Origin: Oscillibacter sp.
GTDB taxonomy: Bacteria > Bacillota > Clostridia > Oscillospirales > Oscillospiraceae
Assembly (NCBI GenBank): GCA_017937405.1
Contig: JAGBDS010000049.1
Coordinates: forward strand, 1-51,249
DNA: 51,249 nt
Direction: 5' to 3'
A model generated the notes under the pieces. That model did not search any database, was not told the origin of the DNA, and saw only the letters and a program-made list of their open reading frames with translations. Below are positions 15,048 through 23,878 of this stretch, one piece after another. Every line of letters starts with the position of its first letter. Position 1 is the stretch's first letter. The translations under genes were made by a program, and so were the position numbers.

Positions 15048-16364
15048 TTACTTATTGGGGCTCTGGTTCAGCCAGTAGGTCCACATATCCTGAACGTCGG
15101 GATAGATGGCGTAGATGTCGTCCAGGTTGTTGGCGATAGCGCCCAGCTCATTCAGCTTCTTGGGGTTCTTCTTGTCCTCGAAGTCGTCACGCAGAGGCCA
15201 GTTACCGACCTTGGTGAAGGGCTTCAAGCCGCCGCTCTGACCATCGGTACCACCGGTGATGTAGCGGATGAACAGACGGGCGCCAGCGGGGCTGTTGCAG
15301 CCCTTGACGGCGAACATGGACTCAACGTTCAGCAGGCCGGTGTAGGGAGCCATGTTGACGCACCAGTCGATGTTGTAGCCGGACTCTTCCTGGTTCTCGA
15401 TCTTACCGGCGGAAGCCAGGCACAGGGCGGGGTCATCCTTGGTGGAGTTGTGAACGGCCAGAACCAGCTCGTCACCGTCGCCGATGAAGGTCATCTTGGC
15501 CTGGCTGAAGCGCCACAGGTACTCAACGCCGGCGTTGTTGGCGGGCACCTCGAAGTTGAAGCTGGAAGGATCATAGGTGTACTCGAGCTTCTCGCCGTAG
15601 CAGTCCTCATAGGCCTTCTCCATCTGGTCAGCGTTGTTGATGAAGCTGGCGAACAGGGACATGTAAGAGGACTCCTGACCGATCTCCTTGGTGAACAGGC
15701 GATACTTCTGGTTGCCGTTCTCGTCCTTCTCAATGATCTGCCACCAGTTGTTGACGGGCTGGCCATCGGGGAACGCCTCGGTGTTATAGTACCAGAAAGC
15801 CTGGGAAGCGTACAGAGGATAGCTGTAAGTCAGGTAAGACTCATCCAGGTGAGAGCAGATGTCGCGGGGATAGAAGGGCTCGATGACGCCCTGATAGTAG
15901 TACTCATAGAACACGCTGCCGTTGACGTCCTTGGTCTGCAGCACATCGGCCGTGACGTTGCCGGTCTCATTCTCGATCTGAGCCTTGCTCAGCACCTCGT
16001 CGGTGTCCAGGTCGGAAACGACCAGATCCAGACCGGGGTACATCTCTTCGAAAGGCTCCTCGGCCTTCAGCATCTTGGAGGAGGTCGCGTAGACATTGAT
16101 GGCGGTGTCTTCCTTCAGAGCCATCTCATAGAGCTCCTCGTCGGTCATGTCGCTCCACTCATCCCAGTAGGGGCCGTAGGCCTCAGCGCCGGTGGTGGGG
16201 TCATAGCCCAGGGGGAGGTCGGTGGTGGGCTCCGCCGCGGGTTCAGTGGTGGAGGTACCGGGGTCGGCGGGGGTGGCGGCGGGGGCGTCAGCCTTCTTGC
16301 CGCAGGATGCCAGGCTTAGAACCATGACAACCGCCATCAGCAGTGCAAACAACTTCTTTTTCAT
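15048..16364 (-). CDS. ABC transporter substrate-binding lipoprotein (Fe3+/2-AEP/polyamine class)
   Basis: 438-residue lipoprotein: signal peptide M-K-K-K-L-F-A-L-L-M-A with lipobox L-A-S-C (Cys about 21), a Thr/Pro/Glu linker, then a type-II periplasmic binding fold (I-N-V-Y-A-T-S-S-K-M, L-V-V-S-D-L-D-T-D-E-V-L, Y-S-Y-P-L-Y-A-S-Q-A-F-W-Y-Y-N-T-E). GAAAGGAGA precedes the ATG at 16364; an earlier in-frame ATG has no site and would put residues before the signal peptide. It feeds the ATPase/permease encoded upstream. Ligand not determinable; ferric iron, phosphonate and polyamine binders share this fold. Confidence 0.85.
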   Translation of the reverse strand: MKKKLFALLMAVVMVLSLASCGKKADAPAATPADPGTSTTEPAAEPTTDLPLGYDPTTGAEAYGPYWDEWSDMTDEELYEMALKEDTAINVYATSSKMLKAEEPFEEMYPGLDLVVSDLDTDEVLSKAQIENETGNVTADVLQTKDVNGSVFYEYYYQGVIEPFYPRDICSHLDESYLTYSYPLYASQAFWYYNTEAFPDGQPVNNWWQIIEKDENGNQKYRLFTKEIGQESSYMSLFASFINNADQMEKAYEDCYGEKLEYTYDPSSFNFEVPANNAGVEYLWRFSQAKMTFIGDGDELVLAVHNSTKDDPALCLASAGKIENQEESGYNIDWCVNMAPYTGLLNVESMFAVKGCNSPAGARLFIRYITGGTDGQSGGLKPFTKVGNWPLRDDFEDKKNPKKLNELGAIANNLDDIYAIYPDVQDMWTYWLNQSPNK

Positions 16365-16429
16365 CGGGTCTTCTCCTTTCGTTTTGAAACAGTTAGGGAA
16401 TTGCCGCTGGGTCATTTATAAACTCGCGG

Positions 16430-17551
16430 TCAGACCGCGCGCTTAATGAGACGGGTGGTTTCCTTATTGTAAACGTTCAGCTTGTTCTGGTCAATGATGG
16501 CCCAGACCTTCTGGTCCAGATCGTAGTGGACCTGGCCCAGCTCCTTCACCAGGAACTCCTCGTCGCCTGCCTTCAATGTCACGATAGTCTCGGAACCGGC
16601 GGGCTGGTTGGCGTACACGGTGACGGGCAGGGCGCCCTCCACGGGCTCCCGGGAGATGGTGATCTGCTCGGGGCGGCAGGCCAGCACGCAGTCGAACTCA
16701 CCGCTGGCGGGCTTCTCCTCATCGGTCAGGAACTCGGCGCCGAAGGTGTGATCGCCCAGCTCGCTCTTGACCACCAGCTGGCCGTTCTTCATCTCGGCCT
16801 TGCCGGGGATCAGGTTGATGCGGGGGTTGCCGATGAAGTCGGCGGCCTCCAGATCGATGGGGTTGTTGTACAGCTCCATGGGAGTGGCCACCTGGTTCAG
16901 CTCGCCGGCCTTGAACAGGGCAATCTTGGTGGACATGGTCAGAGCCTCGGTCTGGTCGTGGGTAACGTAGATGATGGTGGTACCCAGTTCCTTGTGCAGA
17001 CGCTGCAGCTCGGCGCGCATGTCGATACGCAGCTTGGCGTCCAGGTTACTAAGGGGCTCGTCGAGGAGCAGCAGCTTGGGGCTGGAAGCCACGGCACGGG
17101 CAATGGCCACGCGCTGCTGCTGGCCGCCGGACAGCTCCGTGGGATAGCGGTCCTTGTACATGTCGATGCGCATCATCTTCAGGGAGTCCATGACCCGGCG
17201 CTCGATCTCAGCCTTGTCCATCTTCTGGATCTTCAGGCCGAAGGCGATGTTGTCATACACGGTCATGTGGGGCCACAGGGCATAGGACTGGAACACCAGG
17301 TTCAGTCCGCGCTTGCTGGGCTCGGCGTAGTAGGCGTCGTCGGCGTTGATCATCTCCACGCCATCGATGGTCATGATACCGTTCTGGGGCTTTTCCAGGC
17401 CGGAGACCACGCGCAGGGTGGTGGTCTTGCCGCAGCCGGAGGGTCCCAGCAGGGTCATGAAATCGCCGTCATCAATGGTGAGGTTGATGTCCCGCAGGAC
17501 ATGGTTGCTGCCATAAAATTTATCAATATGCTTTAATTCAATACGACTCAT
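16430..17551 (-). CDS. ABC transporter ATPase with C-terminal TOBE domain
   Basis: 373 residues of the MalK/PotA/FbpC type. Walker A G-P-S-G-C-G-K-T (36-43), Q-loop Q88, signature L-S-G-G-Q-Q-Q (140-146), Walker B L-L-L-L-D-E-P (160-166), H-loop in T-H-D-Q-T-E. Residues from about 240 form a TOBE/OB regulatory domain, typical of importers for Fe3+, polyamines, sugars or 2-aminoethylphosphonate. It lies between the permease gene and the binding protein gene in one operon. Confidence 0.9.
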   Translation of the reverse strand: MSRIELKHIDKFYGSNHVLRDINLTIDDGDFMTLLGPSGCGKTTTLRVVSGLEKPQNGIMTIDGVEMINADDAYYAEPSKRGLNLVFQSYALWPHMTVYDNIAFGLKIQKMDKAEIERRVMDSLKMMRIDMYKDRYPTELSGGQQQRVAIARAVASSPKLLLLDEPLSNLDAKLRIDMRAELQRLHKELGTTIIYVTHDQTEALTMSTKIALFKAGELNQVATPMELYNNPIDLEAADFIGNPRINLIPGKAEMKNGQLVVKSELGDHTFGAEFLTDEEKPASGEFDCVLACRPEQITISREPVEGALPVTVYANQPAGSETIVTLKAGDEEFLVKELGQVHYDLDQKVWAIIDQNKLNVYNKETTRLIKRAV

Positions 17552-17580
17552 ATCATTCTATCCTTTCAGTCAATAGGCGA

Positions 17581-19410
17581 TTACCAGCTCTTGCTGATGT
17601 CAGCGCCGCCGATCTTGTTGGCCGCGATGTAGCAGAGCAGGATGTAGAACAGCACGACCACGGAAATGGCGTCGGACATCTGGTTGTAGCCCTCCTGAGA
17701 GTAGGTGAAGGCCAGATAGGACAGCGTCCGGGTGGTGGGGGTCATCATGATGATGATCAGGTCCAGCTCCTTGGCGATGGAGATGAACACCAGCATGAAG
17801 CCGGAGATGAAGCCGTTCTTTGCCAGGGGGATGATGATGGAGCTCATCCGCTTCCAGAAGCTGGCGCCGGCGATGTCGGCAGCCTCTTCCAGTTCCACGC
17901 TGATGGACAGCATGTTCGCGGTACCGGACCGGCTGGCGAAGGGGAAGTGCTTCACCACAGAGGTCAGAATGATAAGGGTAAAGGTGCCGTACAGGGAGGG
18001 GATCAGACCGCCCAGATGGGGACGGGAGAACATGGAGAAGTACATGGTGGAGAACGCCACGCCGCTCATCAGGTAGGGCACGAACACCAGCTGCTCGGTG
18101 AGGTTGCCGTACCACTTGCCGCGGCCGCGGGAGCTGATATAGCCCAGGAACTGGCCGCAGAAGGCGGTGATGATGGAGGCGATCAGGGACAGGCGGACGG
18201 TGTTCCACAGAGCGTTCCAGAACTCGTCGTGGCGGAAGATGCCGGGATAGTTGGTGTACTTCACGGCGGCATCCGTGGTACCGATCCAGTTATACAGGGT
18301 CAGGTTCTCGGGGCCGTAGCCGGCGCCGGTGGTAATCTGGAAGGTCTCCATAATCAGCACGAAGAAGGGCATCACCATGGCCAGGAACAGGAACACGCCC
18401 AGGAACAGCATCATGGGCTTCTTGGCGGCGCCCAGAGGCATCAGGGTGCTGCGGCCGCCCTTGCCGCCCACGGTGGCATAGGACTTGCGAACGCCGATGA
18501 TGCGCTGGTTGCCCATCAAAATCAGGGCGGCCAGACCCACCAGAACGATGCTCATGGCATAGCCGACGCCGCGGGGACCCTGGTCGATGAACACGCGCAT
18601 CTTGGTAGCCAGGGTGTAGTAGCCGATACGGTTGCCCAGGTTGGCGGCAACGCCGTAAGTACCGATGGACTTGGAAACAGTCATGACCAGTGCGGACAGC
18701 ACGGAGGGCATGATCAGGGGCAGGGTGATATGGCGCAGGATCTGGGCCTTGTTGGCGCCCTGGATCTCGCCCATCTCCTCCAGCTCGGAGTTGATGGAGC
18801 GGAGCGCGCCGGACACCTGAATGTAGGAGAAGGCGTAGTAGTGCATGGACATGCACAGGATGATGGCGATGGGGCCATAAGCCAGCCAGTCGGGAATGGG
18901 GATGCCCATGCCGGCCAGGAAGCCGTTGGCGCCGCTGGTGGAGTTACGGAACACAGCCAGCCAGGCCAGAGCCTTGGTCCAGGAGGGGATCATGTAGGGG
19001 ATGGTGACCAGCAGACCCAGCACCTTCTTGCCGGGGATGTCGGTACGGATCATCAGCCATGCCAGGACGGAGCCCAGGGGCACGGAGATCAGGGTCGTCA
19101 TGGCACCGCAGAACAGGGAGTTCAGCAGGGGCTCCCACAGAACAGCCTTGCTCATGTTGCTGGCGATCATGTATTTCCAGTAATACAGAGTAAACTGTCC
19201 GATGGTAGCGCCGGGATTGCGCCGCAGCTCGGACTGGGCCATAGTGAAGGTAGACTTGATCATCGTCAGCAGGGGGATCACGATCAGGCAGAACAGAACG
19301 ATCAAGCTGACCAGCACGATCATATTAAACGGGTTTTTGACCACGTTCAATATGAGGTTCTTCAGTCTCTTTTTCGTCAGTGGTTTCTTGGGAAGACCTT
19401 TCTTAGACAC
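17581..19410 (-). CDS. Fused two-domain ABC permease (FbpB/ThiP-like)
   Basis: 609 residues with about 12 membrane helices in two homologous halves (about 20-310 and 335-600). Each half has an EAA-type coupling loop: E-E-M-G-E-I-Q-G-A-N in half 1 and E-E-A-A-D-I-A-G-A-S in half 2. Such head-to-tail fused permeases belong to the ferric iron/thiamine/phosphonate importers. It starts at GTG with AGAGGTG upstream and is the first gene of the operon, behind a strong promoter and a LacI-type palindrome. Confidence 0.9.
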   Translation of the reverse strand: MSKKGLPKKPLTKKRLKNLILNVVKNPFNMIVLVSLIVLFCLIVIPLLTMIKSTFTMAQSELRRNPGATIGQFTLYYWKYMIASNMSKAVLWEPLLNSLFCGAMTTLISVPLGSVLAWLMIRTDIPGKKVLGLLVTIPYMIPSWTKALAWLAVFRNSTSGANGFLAGMGIPIPDWLAYGPIAIILCMSMHYYAFSYIQVSGALRSINSELEEMGEIQGANKAQILRHITLPLIMPSVLSALVMTVSKSIGTYGVAANLGNRIGYYTLATKMRVFIDQGPRGVGYAMSIVLVGLAALILMGNQRIIGVRKSYATVGGKGGRSTLMPLGAAKKPMMLFLGVFLFLAMVMPFFVLIMETFQITTGAGYGPENLTLYNWIGTTDAAVKYTNYPGIFRHDEFWNALWNTVRLSLIASIITAFCGQFLGYISSRGRGKWYGNLTEQLVFVPYLMSGVAFSTMYFSMFSRPHLGGLIPSLYGTFTLIILTSVVKHFPFASRSGTANMLSISVELEEAADIAGASFWKRMSSIIIPLAKNGFISGFMLVFISIAKELDLIIIMMTPTTRTLSYLAFTYSQEGYNQMSDAISVVVLFYILLCYIAANKIGGADISKSW

Positions 19411-19523
19411 AGTAACACCTCTTTCTCAATACTGCCGGGAATCTTGCCTGGGCAATTTTTTACCTTTCCTCACATCCATTCCTTTTTACGCCTGCACCAA
19501 ACTGTGATCAGCAGCCCATTTGT

Positions 19524-19535
19524 GCAAACGTTTGC
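19524..19535. promoter_or_regulatory. LacI/CcpA-type palindromic operator
   Basis: GCAAACGTTTGC is a perfect 12-bp palindrome with the central CG typical of LacI-family sites, extending to TGCAAACGTTTGCG. It lies 14 bases downstream of the -10 of the ABC importer operon, a place for blocking initiation or early elongation. Confidence 0.65.
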
Positions 19536-19549
19536 GCTTTGCTATCATA

Positions 19550-19579
19550 ATTATAAGAAATTTTTGTTGCGTTTGTCAA
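19550..19579 (-). promoter_or_regulatory. Strong promoter of the ABC importer operon
   Basis: Minus-strand TTGACA (19579-19574), 18-base spacer, TATAAT (19555-19550): both hexamers are consensus. Confidence 0.8.
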
Positions 19580-19835
19580 TGCATATGTTAGCCATTTTGT
19601 CACGTCATTTTTATGATAAATTCACAATTCATATGCAAATCTCACAAAGAATTTTTTCGTTTTGCCAGCATTTTGACGGTTTACCGTTTTTCTCCTCCCG
19701 ATAAAATAGTGGCGGATTGCAACTATTTTTTCACTTTAAAGTACCATGGTGCAGTCTGTGATCTACGCCGTGGGAAGCCCAAGGGCAACACTGTCAGGAT
19801 ATCCGAAAATCTTCAGCTCCGCCATCCCGCTCCGG

Positions 19836-21584
19836 TCAAATCTCTGTAAAATCCGACCACTGGGCGGCATACAACTTGGCATAAATACCGTCCTTCGCCA
19901 GCAGCTCCTCATGGGCGCCCCACTCCGCCACGCCGCCCTGGTCCAGCACCAGGATACGGTCGGCATTGCGGATGGTGGCCAGCCGGTGGGCGATGACGAA
20001 GCAGGTCCGGCCCCGGCGCAGATGCTCCAGCGCCAGACTGATCTCCCCCTCGGTCTCCGTGTCCACGTTGCTGGTGGCCTCGTCCAGAATGACGATGTCC
20101 GCGTCGGTCAGCAGGCACCTTGCGATAGCCAAAAGCTGCCGCTGGCCCTTGGAGATACCCGCCCCCTCGTCGGTGAGCACGGTGTCGTACCCCTCCGGCA
20201 GGGAGGTGATGAAGCGGTGGATGCGGGCCGCTTTCGCCGCTTCCACGATCTGTTCCCGGGTGGCGCCCTCCGTGCCGTAGGCGATGTTCTCGGCGATGGT
20301 GCCGCCGAACAGCCAGGTATCCTGAAGCACCAGGGCAAGCCTCCGGCGCAGGCCATCCCGGCTGTACTGTCCCACCGGCACGCCGTCGATGGTGATGGAG
20401 CCGCCCTGGGGCTCATAGAACCGCAGCAGCAGACTCACCAGCGTGGTTTTGCCCGCACCGGTAGGCCCCACCACCGCCGCCAGGCTCCCGGCGGGAACAT
20501 GGGCGGTGAAGTCCCGCAGCACCGGGCGCGCCGGGTCGTAGCCAAAATCCACATGGTCAAAGGTGATGTCGCCCCGCAGGTCCTCGGCGGGCGCCGCGTT
20601 CGGAACGTCCCCCGCCTCCGGGGTCTCGTCCAGCAGGTCCAGCACCCGCTCCGCTGCGGCGGCGCTGGCCTGCAGCTCGCTGAGGAGGTTGGCGGCCTCC
20701 CGGATGGGCCCGGAGAACTTCCGGGAGTACAGGACAAAGGAAGACAAGCTCCCCAGAGTCAGAGCGCCGTTTAAGTACATCAAAGCACCGAACATGCTGA
20801 TGGCCGCCAGGGACACATTATTGATAAAGTTGACGGAAGGCCCCAGAGAGGCGCTGGCCCGGTCCGCCTCGTAGTAGGCCCGGGAGGCCGCGTCGTTGTA
20901 CGCCTCGAACTGGTTCAGGTCCGCCTCCTCCACACCGTAGGTGCGGATGGCCCGCTGGCGGCCCACCCGCTCCTCGGCAAAGCCGTTGAGGGCGCCCAGC
21001 TCCTTGGAACGCAGCCGGAATAGCGGGTGTACCCGCTTCATCTGAAACCGTGTCAGCACGGCGGACAGGGGCACCGTCACGAAGAACACGCAGGTCAGCT
21101 TCGGCGAGATGAACAGCAGCATCAAAAAGGAACCCACCACCGTCAAAGCACTGGTGCTGAGCTGCAAAAAGTCCGAGGAAATGGTGGCGTTCACCGTGTC
21201 CACGTCGTAGCAGATACGGCTGATGAGGTCCCCCGCCGGGTGGGTGTCGAAATACTCCACCGGCAGCTCGCTCATACGGTCAAAGGCCGCCTTCCGCAGG
21301 TCGTGGGACACCCCCTGCCCCACCTTGATGAGCCGGGAGGCGATGAGATAATTCAGAATGGAGGAGCAGGCGTAGCAGGCCAGCATCCCGCCGCCGTTCC
21401 GCAGGACCCCGGCAAAGTCCACGCCGCCGGCCTTCGTGCCCACGGCGTCCACCGCCCAGCCGGACAGCATGGGCGCCATCAGTGCCAGGAGGTTGGAGGC
21501 CACCATCAGAGCTATCAAGAAAACCAGCTTGGGGCCATAGGGCCGCAGGAACCGGGCCATCCGCCGCAAGAGGGATCTCTTCAT
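19836..21584 (-). CDS. ABC exporter half-transporter, catalytic-site subunit
   Basis: 582 residues: six-helix type-I exporter membrane domain (about 1-310) and an ATPase domain. Walker A G-P-T-G-A-G-K-T, Walker B D-I-V-I-L-D-E with intact Glu, and H-loop V-I-A-H-R-L are canonical, but the signature is I-S-K-G-Q instead of L-S-G-G-Q. The preceding exporter gene has the opposite defects, so the two form a heterodimer with one active and one degenerate site. Its start overlaps the upstream gene's stop by four bases. Drug or peptide export is typical; the substrate is unknown. Confidence 0.88.
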   Translation of the reverse strand: MKRSLLRRMARFLRPYGPKLVFLIALMVASNLLALMAPMLSGWAVDAVGTKAGGVDFAGVLRNGGGMLACYACSSILNYLIASRLIKVGQGVSHDLRKAAFDRMSELPVEYFDTHPAGDLISRICYDVDTVNATISSDFLQLSTSALTVVGSFLMLLFISPKLTCVFFVTVPLSAVLTRFQMKRVHPLFRLRSKELGALNGFAEERVGRQRAIRTYGVEEADLNQFEAYNDAASRAYYEADRASASLGPSVNFINNVSLAAISMFGALMYLNGALTLGSLSSFVLYSRKFSGPIREAANLLSELQASAAAAERVLDLLDETPEAGDVPNAAPAEDLRGDITFDHVDFGYDPARPVLRDFTAHVPAGSLAAVVGPTGAGKTTLVSLLLRFYEPQGGSITIDGVPVGQYSRDGLRRRLALVLQDTWLFGGTIAENIAYGTEGATREQIVEAAKAARIHRFITSLPEGYDTVLTDEGAGISKGQRQLLAIARCLLTDADIVILDEATSNVDTETEGEISLALEHLRRGRTCFVIAHRLATIRNADRILVLDQGGVAEWGAHEELLAKDGIYAKLYAAQWSDFTEI

Positions 21585-23290
21585 CCGTTGGCACCTCCCA
21601 TCTGCAGCTCCGCCATCCGGCGGTAGCGGTCACACCGGGCCAAAAGCTGACCGTGGTCTCCCTGGTCGGCAATTCGTCCATCCTCCAGCACCAGGATGCG
21701 GTCCGCCTCCCGCAGGGAGGCGATGCGCTCCGAAATGACCACCAGCGTCACACCGGGGCAGTCCCGGTGGATGGCGCCGTACAATGCGGCGGCGGTGCGG
21801 TAGTCCAGGGCGCTGTCGGCGCTGTCCAGCACCAGTATCCCCGGCTTTGCCGCCAACGCCCGGGCGATGAGCAGCCGCTGGCGCTGTCCGCCGGATAGGT
21901 TTGCGCCCCGGATGTCCACCCGTGTGTCCAGGCCCTCCGGCAGCGTCTCAATAAACTCCCACGCCTGGGCCGTTTTGGCCGCGGCGATGACGTCCTCCCG
22001 GGACAGCCCCCGGAGGAAGGAGATATTTTCATAAATGGTGTCGTTCAGCAGGGCCTCGTTCTGGAACACCACGCCGAACCTGCCCCGCAGGTCCTCCCTG
22101 CCCAAAGAGGCCGCGTCCTTGCCGCCCACCCAGACCACGCCGCCGTCGGCGTCATACAGCCGCAGCAGCAAACTGACCAGGGTGGTCTTGCCGCTGCCGA
22201 TAGGCCCCAGGATACCCAGCATCTCTCCTTTTTTCAGGGAGAAGGAGGCCCCGTCCAGGTCCTTTTCCACCCCCAGGTAGGAGAAGGACACATCCTCCAT
22301 CCCCAATTCCATGTCGGCGTGTTCTTCCGAAGGCCGTACCAGCTGGTCGGCGGGGGCCTGGATGATCTCCTCGATGCGCCGCAGGGACGCCGCGCCCTTG
22401 CTGATCTTCACGAAGATCTTCGCCATGCCCAGCGTGGCGTTCTGGATCAGCGCGAAGTAGGACAAAAAGGCCACGATCTGACCCGCGTCCATCCGTCCCG
22501 CGTTCACCAGCACCGCGCCCACCACGACCACCAGCACCAGCCCGGAGTTCAGCAGGAAGTCGGTGATGGGATTGGCGGCGGCCATGACGCACCCGGCGGT
22601 CTCCTCGGTCCGGCGGGCGTTTTCGTTGGCGGTCTGGAACCGCTCCCGCTCCCGCCCCTGACAGGCCAGGGCCTTGATGACCCGGACGCCGGAGGCGTTC
22701 TCCCGGATGATCCGGACCACGGTGTCCACCGCCGTCTGGGACTTTGTATAATAAGGGATACCCCGGCGGGTCACCAGCCAGATGGTCACAAATGTCAGTC
22801 CACACACTGCCAGCTGCACCACACCCAGGGCCGGCGCCCGCAGGAAAGTCAGCACCAGGCCGCCCAGCACCAGCATGGGCGCCCGGATGCCGCCCCGCTG
22901 CACCTTGTCAAACATCTGGTGGACATTGTAGGTATCGTTGGTCAAACGGGACACCAGGGAGGAGATGGAAAACCGGTCCATCTGGGCGCAGGAAAGCCGC
23001 TCCACCCGGCTGTACAGGTCCCGCCGCAGCACTCGGGTCACCTCCATGGACACCCAGGCCGCCATGCGGTTGGCGGTGATATTGCACAGCGCCGCGCCGC
23101 AGGCCAGCACCATCATCAGCCCGCCGGTCCGCCAGATGGCGTCCAGGTCCCGGGCGGGCACACACACGTCGATGATATGGGCCAGCAGCAAAGGCAGGAT
23201 CAGCTCCAGAATGGCGGCGGTGAATTTGATGGCCACGCCGCAGCACACCCGGGGACCGTAGGGCCGCAGATATCGAAACGCCGTCCTCAT
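21581..23290 (-). CDS. ABC exporter half-transporter, degenerate-site subunit
   Basis: 569 residues with type-I exporter membrane domain (about 15-320) and ATPase domain. Signature L-S-G-G-Q-R-Q is canonical and Walker A G-P-I-G-S-G-K-T is intact, but Walker B reads I-L-V-L-D-S (Glu to Ser) and the H-loop reads V-I-S-E-R-I (His to Glu). This is the partner of the next gene, as in BmrCD- or TM287/288-type heterodimers. Start 23290 has AGGGGG upstream; earlier in-frame ATGs run through the promoter. Promoter and operator lie at 23306-23361. Confidence 0.87.
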   Translation of the reverse strand: MRTAFRYLRPYGPRVCCGVAIKFTAAILELILPLLLAHIIDVCVPARDLDAIWRTGGLMMVLACGAALCNITANRMAAWVSMEVTRVLRRDLYSRVERLSCAQMDRFSISSLVSRLTNDTYNVHQMFDKVQRGGIRAPMLVLGGLVLTFLRAPALGVVQLAVCGLTFVTIWLVTRRGIPYYTKSQTAVDTVVRIIRENASGVRVIKALACQGRERERFQTANENARRTEETAGCVMAAANPITDFLLNSGLVLVVVVGAVLVNAGRMDAGQIVAFLSYFALIQNATLGMAKIFVKISKGAASLRRIEEIIQAPADQLVRPSEEHADMELGMEDVSFSYLGVEKDLDGASFSLKKGEMLGILGPIGSGKTTLVSLLLRLYDADGGVVWVGGKDAASLGREDLRGRFGVVFQNEALLNDTIYENISFLRGLSREDVIAAAKTAQAWEFIETLPEGLDTRVDIRGANLSGGQRQRLLIARALAAKPGILVLDSADSALDYRTAAALYGAIHRDCPGVTLVVISERIASLREADRILVLEDGRIADQGDHGQLLARCDRYRRMAELQMGGANG

Positions 23291-23305
23291 GGTATCCCCC
23301 TCTCT

Positions 23306-23315
23306 CAAACGTTTG
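23306..23315. promoter_or_regulatory. LacI-type palindrome before the exporter operon
   Basis: CAAACGTTTG is a perfect 10-bp palindrome identical to the core of the site at 19524-19535. It lies 18 bases downstream of the exporter -10 and 15 bases before the start codon. Confidence 0.55.
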
Positions 23316-23333
23316 CAAATTGGGTTTGTTACC

Positions 23334-23361
23334 ATGATACCACGCCCCTTTTTCAAGTCAA
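23334..23361 (-). promoter_or_regulatory. Promoter of the ABC exporter operon
   Basis: Minus-strand TTGACT (23361-23356), 16-base spacer, TATCAT (23339-23334). Confidence 0.6.
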
Positions 23362-23530
23362 TTCGCATTTTGTTGCAACCTCGCAACTATTTTTTGCGCA
23401 TTTTGCGGTGGAGCCGTTTCCCACTTTGCAGCAGCGGGCATCCCCCGTTTCAGCCCCATTTTTGGGCATCATGTACAAATAGAGATACTTCTCTTTGACT
23501 TTTCTGTGTCATTTGCCGTCGTTTTTCCGG

Positions 23531-23559
23531 TTGACTTTTCCGCTTTAAGCCTCTAAAAT
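23531..23559 (+). promoter_or_regulatory. Promoter of the small membrane protein gene
   Basis: TTGACT (23531-23536), 17-base spacer, TAAAAT (23554-23559), 44 bases before the ATG at 23604. The part of the gap before it (23362-23530) shows no gene. Confidence 0.65.
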
Positions 23560-23603
23560 AAGTACCAACCTGAAACGAACCCACCGGAAAGGAGCTGTAT
23601 ACC

Positions 23604-23861
23604 ATGACCTTTACCCAGATGCATGACCGCATGATGTCTCATGGTACGGCCTCCTATTGCGCGGAAGCCGCGTCTTCCTGCGCGCAGTCCGCTCAGGCTT
23701 GCTTCAACTCCATTATGCTGATTTTGGGCGCCATTATTATGGCGTCCATTATTATTGCGCGCCTGTGCGCCCTGTCCATTCTGGGCCTGCTGGTATTGGT
23801 ACTGGTAGTTCTGCTGATTACTGTTCATTTTGATACGCCATGGACGCGAAATCCTGCTTGA
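23604..23861 (+). CDS. Small membrane protein of unknown function
   Basis: 85 residues. The N-terminal 35 residues contain Met, His and four cysteines (Y-C-A-E-A-A-S-S-C-A-Q-S-A-Q-A-C); residues 37-76 are a long run of Ile/Leu/Val/Ala, enough for one or two membrane helices. AAAGGAG is 8-10 bases ahead of the ATG, a good promoter lies upstream and a strong terminator downstream, so it forms its own transcription unit. I recognise no family. Third positions use more A/T than in neighbouring genes. Confidence 0.55.
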   Translation: MTFTQMHDRMMSHGTASYCAEAASSCAQSAQACFNSIMLILGAIIMASIIIARLCALSILGLLVLVLVVLLITVHFDTPWTRNPA

Positions 23862-23878
23862 CTGTGCGTTGATACAGC

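Larger units (their letters stand above)
19411..19835. other. 425-base intergenic region
   Basis: AT-rich stretch between two minus-strand operons. The part next to the permease holds its leader, operator (19524-19535) and promoter (19550-19579). The rest has no credible gene; it contains the 13-mer GCAACTATTTTTT (19719-19731), preceded by AAATAGT, so that a weak 7-bp stem can form. No clear terminator for the exporter gene ending at 19836 is seen. Confidence 0.6.

Noticed and set aside
17947-19704. 585-codon plus-strand frame opposite the ABC permease
   Set aside because: Composition (Gly, His, Gln, Ala repeats) is the usual antisense product of a GC-rich membrane protein gene; the minus strand encodes clear permease helices.
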